Position numbers and translations under genes: made by a program. Below, piece after piece: positions 24,412 to 37,725 of a DNA stretch of 38,231 nt; the stretch's first letter is position 1, and each line of letters opens with the position of its first letter. The stretch is taken from positions 1-38,231 of the forward strand of contig NZ_JAUSMI010000070.1 of the NCBI RefSeq assembly GCF_030645145.1. The letters are read 5' to 3'. The stretch is from Microcella sp. (GTDB taxonomy: Bacteria > Actinomycetota > Actinomycetes > Actinomycetales > Microbacteriaceae). The notes beneath the pieces were generated by a model. It was not told where the DNA came from. It saw nothing but the letters and a program-made list of their open reading frames with translations, and ran no database searches.

Positions 24412-27921
<3,510 letters not shown>

Positions 27922-27972
27922 GGCACCTCCGGGTGCGGTTCTGGGGCGGGGTCCGCGGCGTGCGGGGTCACC

Positions 27973-27978
27973 AGTCTA
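27973..27978 (-). promoter_or_regulatory. -10 box of dnaE
   Basis: The minus strand reads CCTAGACTGGTGA about 50 bases before the dnaE start. The TAGACTGG core matches the ctaC promoter. The remainder of the 27922-28053 gap shows no other structure. Confidence 0.4.
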
Positions 27979-28053
27979 GGTCGCGCCGGAGGGCCGTTCG
28001 GCGTGTCGCGGGTGCGTCGCGCGAGCCGCGCATCCGTCGCCGTGAACCGCCGG

Positions 28054-28977
28054 TCAGGATGCTCGGAGCACGTCGAGCGCGTGCTGGAGATCGTCGGGGT
28101 AGACCGACGAGAACTCGACCTCGGCGCCCGTGGCGGGGTGCCGGAAACCGAGTCGCATGGCGTGGAGCCACTGGCGGCTGAGCCCGAGCCGGGCGCTCAG
28201 GGTCGGGTCGGCGCCGTACATCGCGTCGCCGACGCAGGGGTGGCGCTGCGCGGCCATGTGGACGCGGATCTGGTGGGTGCGGCCCGTCTCGAGGTGGATC
28301 TCCAGGAGCGTCGCGGAGGGGAACGCCTCGAGCGTGTCGTAGTGCGTGACGGAGGGCTTGCCGTCGGCGACGACGGCGAACCTCCAGGCCGAGCCGGGGT
28401 GCCGGCCGATGGGCGCGTCGATCGTGCCCGAGAAGGGGTCGGGGTGGCCCTGCACGATCGCGTGGTAGATCTTCGAGACCTCGCGGTCGTGGAAGAGGCG
28501 CTTGAGCTCGCGGTATGCCGACTCGGTCTTCGCGACGACCATGAGGCCGCTCGTGCCGGCGTCGAGGCGGTGCACGATGCCCGCGCGCTCGGCCGGGCCG
28601 GAGGTCGCGATGCGGAAGCCCGCGGCGGCGAGGGCTCCGAGCACGGTCGGGCCGTCCCAGCCGACGCTCGGGTGCGCGGCGACCCCCACGGGCTTGTCGA
28701 TCACGACGAGGTCGTCGTCGTCGTGGACGATGCGGAGGTTCTCGACGGCGATCGGCTCGATCGAGGGCTCGCGGCGGGGCTCCCACGAGACCTCGAGCCA
28801 GGCGTCGCGGGGCAGCCGGTCGGACTTCCCGAGCGTGCGGCCGTCGACCGTGACTCCCCCGGCCTCGGCGACCTCGGCGGCGAAGGTGCGCGAGAAGCCG
28901 AGGAGCTTGGCGAGAGCGGCGTCGACGCGCTCGCCGGAAAGCCCGTCGGGGACGGGGAGAGCGCGTGACTCGGTCAC
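28054..28977 (-). CDS. RluD-type pseudouridine synthase (RluA family)
   Basis: 307 aa. N-terminal S4 RNA-binding domain ([20 protein letters not shown]) and a catalytic domain with the active-site aspartate in [18 protein letters not shown], plus [14 protein letters not shown] and [10 protein letters not shown]. It isomerises uridines in RNA, probably 23S rRNA; the exact site is not deducible. GTG 28977 has GGAGGG five bases upstream; the 523-aa track ORF continues into divIVA in another frame. Lies between divIVA and dnaE. Confidence 0.95.
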   Translation of the reverse strand: MTESRALPVPDGLSGERVDAALAKLLGFSRTFAAEVAEAGGVTVDGRTLGKSDRLPRDAWLEVSWEPRREPSIEPIAVENLRIVHDDDDLVVIDKPVGVAAHPSVGWDGPTVLGALAAAGFRIATSGPAERAGIVHRLDAGTSGLMVVAKTESAYRELKRLFHDREVSKIYHAIVQGHPDPFSGTIDAPIGRHPGSAWRFAVVADGKPSVTHYDTLEAFPSATLLEIHLETGRTHQIRVHMAAQRHPCVGDAMYGADPTLSARLGLSRQWLHAMRLGFRHPATGAEVEFSSVYPDDLQHALDVLRAS

Positions 28978-28982
28978 GACGT

Positions 28983-29005
28983 CCCTCCCCGTCCCCGACG
29001 GAGGG
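28983..29005 (-). promoter_or_regulatory. Hairpin covering the rluD-like RBS
   Basis: On the minus strand CCCTCC (29005-29000) can pair with GGAGGG (28988-28983), the ribosome binding site of the pseudouridine synthase, with an inner GTC/GAC extension. It lies in the 34-base gap after divIVA and could act as an attenuator, a terminator or a translational brake. Confidence 0.45.
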
Positions 29006-29011
29006 TGCTGC

Positions 29012-29791
29012 TCAGGAGCCGTAGCCCGGGTACTGGCCCGGCGTCTGCTGCGGCTGGCCGAAGCTCGGTGCGGAGCCCGGGAACTGGGCCGAACCGGGAG
29101 CGCCGACGGGCGCCGAGCCGACGGGTGCGGCGGCGGAGCCGGGCGCGGCGGACTCGGGCTGACCGGACGCGGCGCTCGAGCCCTCGAGCTCGCGCAGCTG
29201 GCCCTGGATGTAGGTGCGGAGCTGGTTGCGGTACTCGCGCTCGAACACGCGGAGCTCCTCCACGCGGGCCTCGAGCGTCGTCTTCTCGGCCTGGAGCTGG
29301 TCGACGATCTGACGCTGCTGGCCCTCGGCCTCGGAGACGAGGCGCTGGGCGGTCGCCTGGCCCTCGGCGATGAGCTCGTCGCGCTTGGCGATGCCCTCGC
29401 GCACGTGCTCCTCGTGGAGGCGACGGGCGAGCTGGAGCAGATTGTTCGTGCTCGTGGTCTCGAGCGACGCGTCCGTTGCGGCGGGCGCCGAGGCCGGGGC
29501 CGGAGCGGCGGGCGCCGAGTAGGCGGGGGCCGACGCGGCGGGGACCGAGGCGACGGGCTGCGGAGCGGGCTGCTCGGCGGCCGGGGCCGCGCCTCCGCTG
29601 CGCTGCAGCTCGGCGATGCGGGCATCGGCGGCGACGAGGCGCTGCTTGAGCTCGTCGTTCTCCTGGTTCAGGCGACGGAACTCGACGACGATCTCGTCGA
29701 GGAAGTCATCGACCTCGTCCTGGTCGTATCCCTCGCGGAACTTGGTCGACTGGAAGCGCTTGTTGACGACGTCTTCGGGAGTGAGGGCCAT
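29012..29791 (-). CDS. divIVA: DivIVA/Wag31 polar growth protein
   Basis: 259 aa. N-terminal lipid-binding DivIVA domain ([32 protein letters not shown]) at residues 1-60, an Ala/Pro/Ser-rich linker (67-115), a long coiled coil (115-205) and a Gly/Pro/Gln-rich tail. It marks negatively curved membrane at poles and septa and directs peptidoglycan insertion. In the expected place downstream of yggT, but followed directly by the pseudouridine synthase. Confidence 0.97.
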   Translation of the reverse strand: MALTPEDVVNKRFQSTKFREGYDQDEVDDFLDEIVVEFRRLNQENDELKQRLVAADARIAELQRSGGAAPAAEQPAPQPVASVPAASAPAYSAPAAPAPASAPAATDASLETTSTNNLLQLARRLHEEHVREGIAKRDELIAEGQATAQRLVSEAEGQQRQIVDQLQAEKTTLEARVEELRVFEREYRNQLRTYIQGQLRELEGSSAASGQPESAAPGSAAAPVGSAPVGAPGSAQFPGSAPSFGQPQQTPGQYPGYGS

Positions 29792-29825
29792 TCCGTGCTA
29801 CCTCGGAACTTTCTGGAGAGCGGTC

Positions 29826-29871
29826 GGATAACGATGGGATAACGCTAGCAACAGCGAACCACACGCGTCAC
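29826..29871 (-). promoter_or_regulatory. Candidate divIVA promoter and leader repeats
   Basis: On the minus strand GTGACG (29871-29866), an 18-bp spacer and TAGCGT (29847-29842) form a possible promoter. Two copies of CGTTATCC (29844-29837 and 29833-29826) follow at an 11-bp period, one helical turn, overlapping the -10 and the transcription start. Confidence 0.4.
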
Positions 29872-29935
29872 ATCGGTTACCCCACCCTACCCACTCGTGG
29901 CTCGACGCGTCAGAGTCGAATCGTGCGCGAGGGAC

Positions 29936-30232
29936 TCAGCGCGGGCCGACGATCGACATGAGGATGAAGATGCCGATCATGACGATCGTCCAGGCCAGAT
30001 CGAGCTGGATCATTCCCAGCCGGATGGGCGGGATGACGCGGCGGACGGCCTTGATCGGCGGGTCGGTGAGCGTGTAGCTGACCTCGGCGGCGATGACGAC
30101 GGCGCCCGTCGGCCGCCAACCGCGATTCAGCGCCTGGATCCAGTCGAAGACGAATCGCGCCCACATGGCGAGGAAGACGATGAGCAGCGCGACGTAGATC
30201 ACGCCGAACACGATGGAGAGGACGGCCTGCAC
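29936..30232 (-). CDS. YggT family membrane protein
   Basis: 98 aa with two membrane segments (about residues 5-28 and 76-95) around the conserved PPTKPVRR-like stretch, here LTDPPIKAVRRVIPPIRLG. In actinobacteria this gene sits between sepF and divIVA and is linked to cell division (SepG in Streptomyces). GTG 30232; a run of pure G/C separates it from sepF. Confidence 0.92.
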   Translation of the reverse strand: MQAVLSIVFGVIYVALLIVFLAMWARFVFDWIQALNRGWRPTGAVVIAAEVSYTLTDPPIKAVRRVIPPIRLGMIQLDLAWTIVMIGIFILMSIVGPR

Positions 30233-30261
30233 GGGGTTCAGTCTGTCAGGTCACGCTGGGA

Positions 30262-30304
30262 GCGGCCGCGCGCGGCGCGCGGCGCCGGGCCGCGGCGGGG
30301 CGGG
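30262..30304. other. 43-base run of only G and C between sepF and yggT
   Basis: No A or T occurs from 30262 to 30304. GCGGCC and GGCCGC arms with inner GCGC palindromes could fold into a very stable hairpin in the intercistronic RNA. Confidence 0.6.
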
Positions 30305-30305
30305 A

Positions 30306-30785
30306 TCAGGAGAGGAACGAGGCGTCGACGTCCGGCTCGGACTCGGCCTGCTCGCCGCTCACGGCGACGTGCGACGGCGAGAGCAGGAACACCTTGCTCG
30401 TGACGCGCTCGATCTTCCCGTAGAGGCCCTGCGACAGGCCGCTCGCGAAGTCGACGAGACGGCGGGCCTCGGACTCGGTCATCTGCGAGAGGTTGATGAT
30501 GACGGGGATGCCCTCGCGGAAGCTCTCGGCGATGACCTGCGCGTCCTTGTAGTGACGCGGGTGGACGGTGAGGATCTCGTTCATGTCGGAGGGTGCGGCA
30601 TTCCGTGTCGGGGCGGAGCGACGCAGAGGCGTCACGGGGGCGCGCTGCGGACCCGGAGCGGGCACCGCGGCGACGGAGGGCGCGGGCTGCGCACGGTGGT
30701 CGCGCTGCTCGGCGGGAGCGTCGTACTCGACCTCTTCATCGGCGAGGCCGAGGTAGACCATGGTCTTGCGAAGCGGGTTCGTCAT
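30306..30785 (-). CDS. sepF: Cell division protein SepF
   Basis: 159 aa. The N-terminal amphipathic membrane anchor [18 protein letters not shown], a Pro/Ala-rich linker (about 25-70) and the C-terminal core ([44 protein letters not shown]) that binds FtsZ are all present. It anchors the Z ring where FtsA is missing. AAGGA precedes ATG 30785; the yggS stop codon forms part of a possible TAGCCT -10 box. Confidence 0.97.
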   Translation of the reverse strand: MTNPLRKTMVYLGLADEEVEYDAPAEQRDHRAQPAPSVAAVPAPGPQRAPVTPLRRSAPTRNAAPSDMNEILTVHPRHYKDAQVIAESFREGIPVIINLSQMTESEARRLVDFASGLSQGLYGKIERVTSKVFLLSPSHVAVSGEQAESEPDVDASFLS

Positions 30786-30818
30786 GAGGCGTCCTTCGAG
30801 TCGTGGTGCTCTTGCAGG

Positions 30819-31499
30819 CTATTGGGGCGCCGGACGTTTTCCGGTGATTGCGGTCCCGATCCGAAGGTGTGTCGCCCCCTCGGCGATGGCCTCGGCGTAG
30901 TCGCCCGACATGCCGGCGGAGAGGTCCGTCGCCTCGGGCGCGATCGTGCGCACGCGGTCGCCGATCGCGCGCAGTCGCGCGAACGCGCCCCGGGCATCCT
31001 CATCGAGGGGCGCGACTCCCATGACGCCGCGCAGGCGCAGGCGCTCAGTCGCGAGGACCGCCTCGGCGAGCTCCTCGACGCGATCGGGCGCGACTCCCCC
31101 GCGGCCGGGGTCGTCGGTGAGATTGATCTCGAGGAACACGTCGAGCGCGCGCTCGACGCCTGCGAGCGACGTGATGAGGGATGCGCGGTCGACCGAGTGG
31201 ATGACGTCCGCGTAGCGCGCGACCGCCTTCGCCTTGTTCGACTGCAGCTGCCCGACGAAGTGCCACGTGAGCGGCAGCCCCTCGAGCTCGGCGGCCTTCG
31301 GCGCGGCGTCCTGGTGGCGGTTCTCGCCGACGTGCCGCACGCCGAGGTCGACGAGGTCGCGGACGAGCTGCGCGGGGTGGAACTTCGTCACGACCACGAG
31401 CGTGAGCTCATCGGGCGACCGCCCCGCTCGCGCGCACGCGTCGGCGATGCCCGCCGTGACCGCGGCGTAGCGATCGGCGAGCTCGGGCGGGGCCGTCAC
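30819..31499 (-). CDS. YggS family PLP homeostasis protein
   Basis: 226-aa single TIM-barrel PLP-binding protein. The PLP lysine is in LVVVTKFHP, with GENRHQDAAPKAAEL, WHFVGQLQSNKAK, SMGMSxDY-like LSAGMSGDYAEAIAEGATHLRIGTAI at the C-terminus. No enzymatic domain; the family balances PLP and amino acid pools. GTG 31499 is four bases past the ftsZ stop, so no yfiH/pgeF-type gene intervenes, unlike many actinobacterial clusters. Confidence 0.95.
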   Translation of the reverse strand: MTAPPELADRYAAVTAGIADACARAGRSPDELTLVVVTKFHPAQLVRDLVDLGVRHVGENRHQDAAPKAAELEGLPLTWHFVGQLQSNKAKAVARYADVIHSVDRASLITSLAGVERALDVFLEINLTDDPGRGGVAPDRVEELAEAVLATERLRLRGVMGVAPLDEDARGAFARLRAIGDRVRTIAPEATDLSAGMSGDYAEAIAEGATHLRIGTAITGKRPAPQ

Positions 31500-31503
31500 C
31501 GGG

Positions 31504-32646
31504 TCAGCGGAGGAACTCGGGGATGTCGAGGTCGTCGTCGCTGTCGGCCTCGACCTCGAGCGGGTCGATGGGCGCGGTCGCGGCGAGCACGGGGGTCTGG
31601 CCCGGCTCGGGGGCCGACTCGCCCGGCTGCGCGGTGACGCGCTCACCGGGAGCGGCCGGTACGAAGCTGGAGCGGCGATCCTTGTGCACCGTCGTCGGCT
31701 CGCCGCCGTCGAAGCCCGCGGCGATGACGGTGACGCGCACCTCGTCGCCGAGCGTGTCGTCGATGACGGCGCCGAAGATGATGTTCGCCTCGGGGTGCAC
31801 GGCCTCCTGGACGAGCCTCGCGGCGTCGTTGATCTCGAAGATGCCGAGGTTCGATCCGCCCTGGATCGACAGGAGCACGCCGTGCGCGCCGTCGATGCTC
31901 GCCTCGAGCAGCGGGCTCGCGACGGCGAGCTCGGCGGCCTTGATGGCGCGATCGGCTCCGCGACTCGAGCCGATGCCCATGAGCGCGCTACCGGCCCCCT
32001 GCATGACGCTCTTGACATCGGCGAAGTCGAGATTGATGAGGCCGGGGGTCGTGATGAGGTCGGTGATGCCCTGGACGCCCGCGAGGAGCACCTGGTCGGC
32101 GGTCGCGAAGGCCTCGAGCATGCTGATGCCGCGGTCGCTGATCTCGAGCAGGCGGTCGTTCGGGACGACGATGAGGGTGTCGACCTCGTTCTTGAGGGCC
32201 GCGACGCCGTCCTCCGCCTGCGCCTGGCGGCGCTTGCCCTCGAAGCTGAACGGCTTCGTGACGACGCCGATCGTGAGCGCGCCGATCGACTTCGCGATGC
32301 GCGCGACCACGGGAGCGCCGCCGGTGCCCGTGCCGCCGCCCTCGCCCGCGGTGACGAAGACCATGTCGGCGCCCGCGAGCGCCTCCTCGATCTCCTCCGC
32401 GTGGTCCTCCGCCGCACGGCGGCCGACCTCGGGGTCGGCGCCCGCGCCGAGGCCGCGCGTGAGCTCGCGGCCGACGTCGAGCTTGACGTCGGCGTCGCTC
32501 ATGAGCAGCGCCTGGGCGTCGGTGTTGATGGCGATGAACTCCACCCCGCGCAGGCCGAGCTCGATCATGCGGTTCACCGCGTTGACTCCGCCGCCGCCGA
32601 TGCCGACGACCTTGATCACGGCGAGGTAGTTCTGGTTGCTGGTCAC
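31504..32646 (-). CDS. ftsZ: Cell division protein FtsZ
   Basis: 380-aa tubulin-like GTPase forming the Z ring. [11 protein letters not shown] is the nucleotide loop, [15 protein letters not shown] the tubulin signature, and the T7 catalytic loop is [12 protein letters not shown] variable linker (about 318-365) ends in the conserved tail [10 protein letters not shown], which binds SepF and FtsW-type partners. GTG 32646 has CGGAGG upstream. It has a 210-bp leader, unlike the packed genes before it. Confidence 0.98.
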   Translation of the reverse strand: MTSNQNYLAVIKVVGIGGGGVNAVNRMIELGLRGVEFIAINTDAQALLMSDADVKLDVGRELTRGLGAGADPEVGRRAAEDHAEEIEEALAGADMVFVTAGEGGGTGTGGAPVVARIAKSIGALTIGVVTKPFSFEGKRRQAQAEDGVAALKNEVDTLIVVPNDRLLEISDRGISMLEAFATADQVLLAGVQGITDLITTPGLINLDFADVKSVMQGAGSALMGIGSSRGADRAIKAAELAVASPLLEASIDGAHGVLLSIQGGSNLGIFEINDAARLVQEAVHPEANIIFGAVIDDTLGDEVRVTVIAAGFDGGEPTTVHKDRRSSFVPAAPGERVTAQPGESAPEPGQTPVLAATAPIDPLEVEADSDDDLDIPEFLR

Positions 32647-32663
32647 GTCCGGCCTCCGCGTCT

Positions 32664-32694
32664 AACCCTAAACCTCCAGTTGAGGTATAAAGTT
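32664..32694. repeat. 31-bp imperfect palindrome in the ftsZ leader
   Basis: On the plus strand AACCCTAAACCTC, a 5-base centre CAGTT, then GAGGTATAAAGTT. The 13-base arms match at 10 positions, with a perfect inner ACCTC/GAGGT. It is AT-rich for this genome and lies 18-48 bases upstream of the ftsZ GTG. It could be a regulator site or an RNA hairpin. The rest of 32647-32856 shows an AT-rich patch (32686-32708) likely holding the promoter; I cannot fix the boxes. Confidence 0.5.
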
Positions 32695-32856
32695 ATGCTC
32701 AGTATGTACTCCTGAGTCCTGACGGTAGGGGGGCGAGGGGCGCAGAGCTCTCAAGCGCGCCGCGTGTCGGGTCGATTGCGCGCAAGACTCGTGCTCGGGG
32801 GTGCGACCGGGCGTACCGGCGGCGGCTGAGAGGGGTCGGCACGGAGGGGGGTCGGA

Positions 32857-33936
32857 TCAGAGCCGGCGGACGATGACGCTGTCGGGCGCCGAGACGTCGA
32901 ACTGCCAGGCCACGGCGGGGTCGTTGACCGCGATCGCCGTCTCGAGCACGCGCGTCTTGAAGGCCGACCGCTCGGCGCTCCCCCACACGACCCGGTGCCC
33001 GAGGTCGCGGATGGTGAACGCGACGTCGTCGCGCGTCGACGCCGTGACGACGTCGACGCGGGTCGCGAGCTCGTCGGGCAGCGCGTCGAGCACCTCGGCG
33101 ACCGAGCGGAACGCCGCCTCGTCGGGGTCGGCCTCCCCCGCCCGGATGAGCGGGACGCCCGTGGGTCGCTGGGGGGTCGACTCGACGACGACCCCCGCCG
33201 CGTCGACGAGCTCGAACTCGGATCCGCTCTCGATGGCGCCGATCGGCGCGCGCTCGATGACCCGCACGACGAGCGAGTGCGGCGGCACGACCTCGAGCGA
33301 GTAGGAGCGGATGAGCGCGAAGCCCTCCAGATCGGATCGGATGCCGCCCTGGTCGAGCAGCGCGAGGGGCGTGTCGCGGTGCCGATCGAGGGCTCCGCCG
33401 ATCTCGGCCGGGTCGAGCCGCACCGTGCCGGTGACGCGGATGTCCGTGAGGGCCATGAGCGGAGAGAGCGTGACCGCGACGACCGTCGCGAGCAGCGCCG
33501 TGAGCACCGCGACCGACCCCCACGTGATCAGCCGGCGCCGTCGCGAGCGGCGCGTGAACCGCCGCGCCTCGGCCCGCTCGGCACGTCGTGCGGCGCGGGC
33601 GGCGGAGCGCTCGAGGTGATCGGCGCGACGCCGCGCCTGCTCGGCCGGGTCGATCGACCGGGCGGGGAGCAGTCGAGGGCGCGGACCGCTGCGCGGGACG
33701 GGGACGGCGTCGGAGGCCGACCCGGGTGCGGCGCCCTCGGGCTCGGGAGCCGAGGGGCGCGATCGCTGACGGGAGGGGCGCGATGCGCGCGGCGCGGGCC
33801 CGGTCGAGGGGCTCGGGGGTGCGGCGGGGCCCGTCGCGCCTCCGCGGCCCGCGGGCCGGGAGGCCGCGGAGCCGGAGCCCGAGGGCGAGCCCGACCCGGG
33901 CTGGCGCCCGCGATCGAAGCCCTCGGGGCGCTTCAC
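32857..33936 (-). CDS. ftsQ: Cell division protein FtsQ
   Basis: 359 aa. A long disordered Pro/Ser/Gly/Arg-rich cytosolic region (1-135) precedes one membrane helix (136-158). The POTRA domain follows ([20 protein letters not shown]) and an FtsQ/DivIB beta domain to the C-terminus. It belongs to the FtsQLB divisome regulator. GTG 33936 overlaps the murC stop (GTGA). Confidence 0.95.
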   Translation of the reverse strand: MKRPEGFDRGRQPGSGSPSGSGSAASRPAGRGGATGPAAPPSPSTGPAPRASRPSRQRSRPSAPEPEGAAPGSASDAVPVPRSGPRPRLLPARSIDPAEQARRRADHLERSAARAARRAERAEARRFTRRSRRRRLITWGSVAVLTALLATVVAVTLSPLMALTDIRVTGTVRLDPAEIGGALDRHRDTPLALLDQGGIRSDLEGFALIRSYSLEVVPPHSLVVRVIERAPIGAIESGSEFELVDAAGVVVESTPQRPTGVPLIRAGEADPDEAAFRSVAEVLDALPDELATRVDVVTASTRDDVAFTIRDLGHRVVWGSAERSAFKTRVLETAIAVNDPAVAWQFDVSAPDSVIVRRL

Positions 33937-35390
33937 CGGGCGGGCTCCTCGGCGGGGCCGGCGGGGGCATCCCCCGCTTGGCCGCTCGCGGCGACGATCG
34001 CGTCGTGGACGCTCGGGAGGATCCGGTAGACGTCGCCGCAGGAGAGCGTCATGACGATGTCGCCCGGGCGGGCGATCTCGGCGACGCGCGCGGCGGCCGC
34101 GCTCCAGTCGGGGCGGTAGTCGACGACGGAGGGGTCGCCGAAGGCGTCGCTCACGAGGGCGCCCGTGACGCCCGGGATCGGGTCCTCGCGCGCGCCGTAG
34201 ACGTCGAGCACGACGGTGTGGTCGGCGAGTCGCTCGTAGGCCTCCGCGAAGTCGCCCGCCATCGCCTGCGTGCGGCTGAAGAGGTGCGGCTGGTGGATCG
34301 CGATGACGCGGTGGTCGCCCACGACGGAGCGCGCCGTCTGGAGCGCCGCGGCGACCTCGGTCGGGTGGTGCGCGTAGTCGTCGTAGAGGCGCACTCCCGC
34401 GGCCTCGCCGTGCGACTCGAAGCGGCGCAGCGTGCCCGCGAAGCCGTCGAGCGCGGCGACCGCCTCGGCGAGCGCGATGCCGAGACCGACGAGCACCGCC
34501 ACCGAGCCGGCGGCATTGAGCGCATTATGGCGGCCGGGCACGCCGAGCTGCCCGTGCGCCTCGGTGCCGTCGGCGGCGATCGTGAACGCGATCGGCCCCG
34601 TCTCGCTCACCGCGGTGAGGCGCACGTCGGCGTCGGCCGCCTCGCCGAAGGTCAGGATGCGCGGGGCGGCCCCGCGGGCGACGAGCGCGTCGCGCAGGGC
34701 GCGCGTGCCCGCGTCGTCGGCCGAGAGCACGACGAGCTCGCTCGCCGCAGCGGCGAAGCGCTCGAACGCATCCGCGATCGCCTCGGCCGAGCCGTAGTGG
34801 TCGAGGTGATCGGTGTCGATGTTGGTGACGAGCGCGATCGCGGTGTCGTACAGGAGGAACGACCCGTCGGACTCGTCGGCCTCGACCACGAAGAGATCCC
34901 CCTCGCCCCAGGCGGAGGAGGTGTTCGCGCCCTGGATCACGGCGCCGTTGACGAAGGAGGGATCGCGGTCGAGGGCGCGCAAGGCCGTCACGAGCATCCC
35001 CGTCGACGTCGACTTGCCGTGGGCGCCCGCGACGGCCAGCAGCCGCTCGCCGCGCACGAGCCAGGCGAGAGCCTGCGAGCGGTGCAGAACGGGGAGGCCG
35101 CGGCGCAGGGCCTCCTGGTACTCGGGGTTCTCGACCCACAGCGCGCCGGTCACGACGAGCGTGTCGGCGTCGCCCACGTGGGCCGCGTCGTGCCCGATCG
35201 AGACGGGGATGCCCAGCTCGCGCAGCGCCTGGACGGTCGCGGAGTCGGAGCGGTCGCTCCCGGTCACGGCGAAGCCCCGCTCGTGGAACAGGCGGGCGAT
35301 GCCGCTCATGCCGGAGCCGCCGATTCCGACGAAGTGGAGGCGGCCGAGGTCATCGGGGAGGACGAGGGTGGGGTCGGGCTTGATCGTCAT
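33933..35390 (-). CDS. murC: UDP-N-acetylmuramate--L-alanine ligase
   Basis: Adds L-Ala to UDP-MurNAc, the first amino acid of the stem peptide. N-terminal Rossmann motif [19 protein letters not shown] loop [10 protein letters not shown], and [10 protein letters not shown] of the C-terminal domain are visible, about 485 aa. I prefer ATG 35390 (MTIKPD) with GGGTGA eight bases upstream; GTG 35402 is the alternative, one base past the murG stop. Overlaps ftsQ by four bases. Confidence 0.97.
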   Translation of the reverse strand: MTIKPDPTLVLPDDLGRLHFVGIGGSGMSGIARLFHERGFAVTGSDRSDSATVQALRELGIPVSIGHDAAHVGDADTLVVTGALWVENPEYQEALRRGLPVLHRSQALAWLVRGERLLAVAGAHGKSTSTGMLVTALRALDRDPSFVNGAVIQGANTSSAWGEGDLFVVEADESDGSFLLYDTAIALVTNIDTDHLDHYGSAEAIADAFERFAAAASELVVLSADDAGTRALRDALVARGAAPRILTFGEAADADVRLTAVSETGPIAFTIAADGTEAHGQLGVPGRHNALNAAGSVAVLVGLGIALAEAVAALDGFAGTLRRFESHGEAAGVRLYDDYAHHPTEVAAALQTARSVVGDHRVIAIHQPHLFSRTQAMAGDFAEAYERLADHTVVLDVYGAREDPIPGVTGALVSDAFGDPSVVDYRPDWSAAAARVAEIARPGDIVMTLSCGDVYRILPSVHDAIVAASGQAGDAPAGPAEEPAR

Positions 35391-35403
35391 ATCGCCGTTC
35401 ACC

Positions 35404-36486
35404 CTACGGGGTCGAGGAGGCCAGGGCTTCGCGCACGAGGGCCAGGAGCGCGGCGCTGCCGTCGCGCTGGCCGACCGACCGGGCGGCCGCCGCCATGCGG
35501 GCGATCTCGGCGCGCCCGGTCAGGAGCGGGACGAGCTCGCCCGTCACGAACGCGGGGGTGAAGGCGGCGTCGTCGACGAGGCGGGCGCCCCCGGCCGCGA
35601 CGAGCTCGCCCGCGTTGAGCCGCTGCTCGCCGTTGCCGACGGGGTACGGCACGAGGATCGACGGCAGGCCCACGGCGGCGAGCTCGCTCACGGTCGCCGA
35701 GCCCGAGCGGCAGACGACGAGGTCGGCGGCGGCGAAGGCGAGATCCATGCGGTCGCAGTACTCCAGGACGCGGTAGCCGGGCAGGCCCGGGTCGGCGCCG
35801 CCGCGATCGCGGCCCGTGATGTGGACGACGTTCCAGCCCGAGCCGAGGATGTGCGCGATCGCGTCGCCGATCGTCTCGTTGAGCCGCTTCGCGCCCGTCG
35901 AGCCGCCCGTGACGAGGAGGGTCGGCCTCTCGGGGTCGAGCCCGAAGTGCGCGATGGCCTGCGGGCGGAGCCCGACGCGGTCGAGCTCGACGATCTCGCG
36001 GCGCAGGGGCATGCCGACGACGCGCGCGCCCCGCAGCGGGGTGCCGGGGAAGGTGGTGCCGACGCGACCGCCGAGCCAGCCGGCGAGCCGGTTGGCGATG
36101 CCGGGGCGGGCGTTCGCCTCGTGGGCGACGAGCGGCACGCGCTCGAGGCGTGCGGCGACGTACGCGGGGGCCGAGGCGTACCCGCCGAAGCCGACCACGA
36201 CATCCGCCCCCCGCTCGCGGATGATCGCGCGCGTCTGATCGACGGCGTCGCGGAAGTCGCGCGGGAACCGCACCGCCGCCCCGTTCGGGCGGCGCGGGAA
36301 CGGCACGCGCGGGATGGTCAGGAGCTCGTAGCCGCGCTCGGGGACGAGGCGCTCCTCGAGGCCGCCGGCGGTGCCGAGGGCGAGGATGCCCACCTCGGGC
36401 TCGACGGCCCGCCAGTGGTCGGCGAGAGCGAGCAGGGGGTTCACGTGGCCGGCGGTGCCGCCGCCGGCGAGCAGCGCGGTCGTCAT
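35404..36486 (-). CDS. murG: UDP-GlcNAc transferase MurG
   Basis: 360-aa GT-B enzyme that turns lipid I into lipid II at the inner membrane face. Motifs: [52 protein letters not shown] and [15 protein letters not shown] 36486 overlaps the ftsW stop (ATGA). Track ORF starts further upstream inside ftsW and is not used. Confidence 0.97.
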   Translation of the reverse strand: MTTALLAGGGTAGHVNPLLALADHWRAVEPEVGILALGTAGGLEERLVPERGYELLTIPRVPFPRRPNGAAVRFPRDFRDAVDQTRAIIRERGADVVVGFGGYASAPAYVAARLERVPLVAHEANARPGIANRLAGWLGGRVGTTFPGTPLRGARVVGMPLRREIVELDRVGLRPQAIAHFGLDPERPTLLVTGGSTGAKRLNETIGDAIAHILGSGWNVVHITGRDRGGADPGLPGYRVLEYCDRMDLAFAAADLVVCRSGSATVSELAAVGLPSILVPYPVGNGEQRLNAGELVAAGGARLVDDAAFTPAFVTGELVPLLTGRAEIARMAAAARSVGQRDGSAALLALVREALASSTP

Positions 36487-37688
36487 GCCCGCAGCCCGGG
36501 GCGGACGTCGCGGGCGAGCGAGAGGACGACGCCGATCGCGATGAGGGTCGCGACGAGCGCGGTGCCGCCCGCCGACATGAGAGGAAGCGGGACGCCGAGG
36601 ACGGGGAGCATGCCGAGGACGACGGCGACGTTGACGAAGGCCTGTCCGACGATCCAGACGAGGACGGCGCCCGTCGCGATCCGGCGGAACGGGTCGGTGT
36701 GCGCGCGCATGAGTCGGATCATGCCGACCGCGAGGACGGCGAAGAGGATGAGGACGAGCATCGCTCCGATGAGGCCGAGCTCCTCGCCGACGATCGCGAA
36801 GATGTAGTCGCTCTCGGCGTGCGGCAGCCACGACCACTTGAGCGCCGAGTTGCCGAGGCCGACGCCGAAGACGCCGCCCGAGCCGAGCGCCCACATGCCG
36901 TGCATGGGCTGCCAGCAGACGTCCTCGAGCTGCTCGGGCGTGCAGCCGTTGAGCCACGCGCTGATGCGATCGGAGCGCGACGCGCCGGAGAGCGCGAACA
37001 GCACGGCGCCGCCGACGCCCACGGCGACGAGGCCGAGGAGGTGGCGCATGGGCGCGCCCGCGAAGAAGAGGGCGGCGAGCACGATCGACGCCATGATCGT
37101 GACGGTGCCGAGGTCCTGTCCGAGCAGGACGAGGCCGATCGCGACCGCCGAGACGGGCAGCGCGGGCATGGCGACGCTCCGCCAGTCGGTGAAGGCGTCG
37201 GCGCGGGGCGCGAGCACCGTCGCGAGCCACACCACGAGGGCGAGCTTGAGGAACTCGCTCGGCTGGGCGCTCACGCCGCCGATGTTGATCCAGTTCTGGT
37301 TGCCGCCGTAGCCCCAGCCGATGCCGGGCACGAAGACGAGCAGCTGGAGGCCGAGCCCGAGCAGGACGGCGTTCCGCGCCCAGCGCCGCCAGAAGACCGC
37401 GGGCAGCTGGGAGACGAGGAGCATGAGGGGGATGCCCATAAGGGCGAACAGGCCCTGCCGCAGGAAGATGCCGAAGAAGTCGCCGTCGCCCTTGCCGGAC
37501 TGCACGAAAGAGCTCGAGAGCACCATGACGAGGCCCAGCAGCACGAGGAAGATCGTCGTGCCGAGCACGAGCATCCAGTCGGCGCTCTGCGCGGTGAACA
37601 GGCGGCGGACGGCGACGATCGCGGCGCCGCCGTGGACGGTCGGAGCGGTCTCGGGTGCCGCGCTGTGCGGCGGTCGCGTCGCGGTCAC
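36483..37688 (-). CDS. ftsW: Peptidoglycan glycosyltransferase FtsW
   Basis: 401-aa SEDS protein with about ten membrane helices that polymerises lipid II at the septum with its partner PBP. The motif PHAESDYIFAIVGEELGLIG carries the aspartate considered essential in SEDS enzymes, and PLPLMSAGGTALV is the C-terminal signature. GTG 37688 has AAGGGGGA upstream; the track's start at 37841 lies within murD. It follows murD after 37 bases. Confidence 0.95.
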   Translation of the reverse strand: MTATRPPHSAAPETAPTVHGGAAIVAVRRLFTAQSADWMLVLGTTIFLVLLGLVMVLSSSFVQSGKGDGDFFGIFLRQGLFALMGIPLMLLVSQLPAVFWRRWARNAVLLGLGLQLLVFVPGIGWGYGGNQNWINIGGVSAQPSEFLKLALVVWLATVLAPRADAFTDWRSVAMPALPVSAVAIGLVLLGQDLGTVTIMASIVLAALFFAGAPMRHLLGLVAVGVGGAVLFALSGASRSDRISAWLNGCTPEQLEDVCWQPMHGMWALGSGGVFGVGLGNSALKWSWLPHAESDYIFAIVGEELGLIGAMLVLILFAVLAVGMIRLMRAHTDPFRRIATGAVLVWIVGQAFVNVAVVLGMLPVLGVPLPLMSAGGTALVATLIAIGVVLSLARDVRPGLRA

Positions 37689-37725
37689 GCGATCCCCCTT
37701 CCCCCGGTCGAGGCCTCTGTCGGAT

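Noticed and set aside
28054-29625. A 523-aa fusion of an N-terminal region to the pseudouridine synthase.
   Set aside because: The extra 216 residues are a shadow frame of divIVA; GTG 28977 with its RBS is the true start.
32750-32795. GCGCGC-containing inverted repeat downstream of ftsQ as a terminator.
   Set aside because: Only six self-complementary bases pair and flanking bases mismatch; too weak to call.
35391-35402. GTG 35402 as murC start.
   Set aside because: Possible, but ATG 35390 gives the usual family N-terminus and better spacing to GGGTGA; kept only as an alternative.
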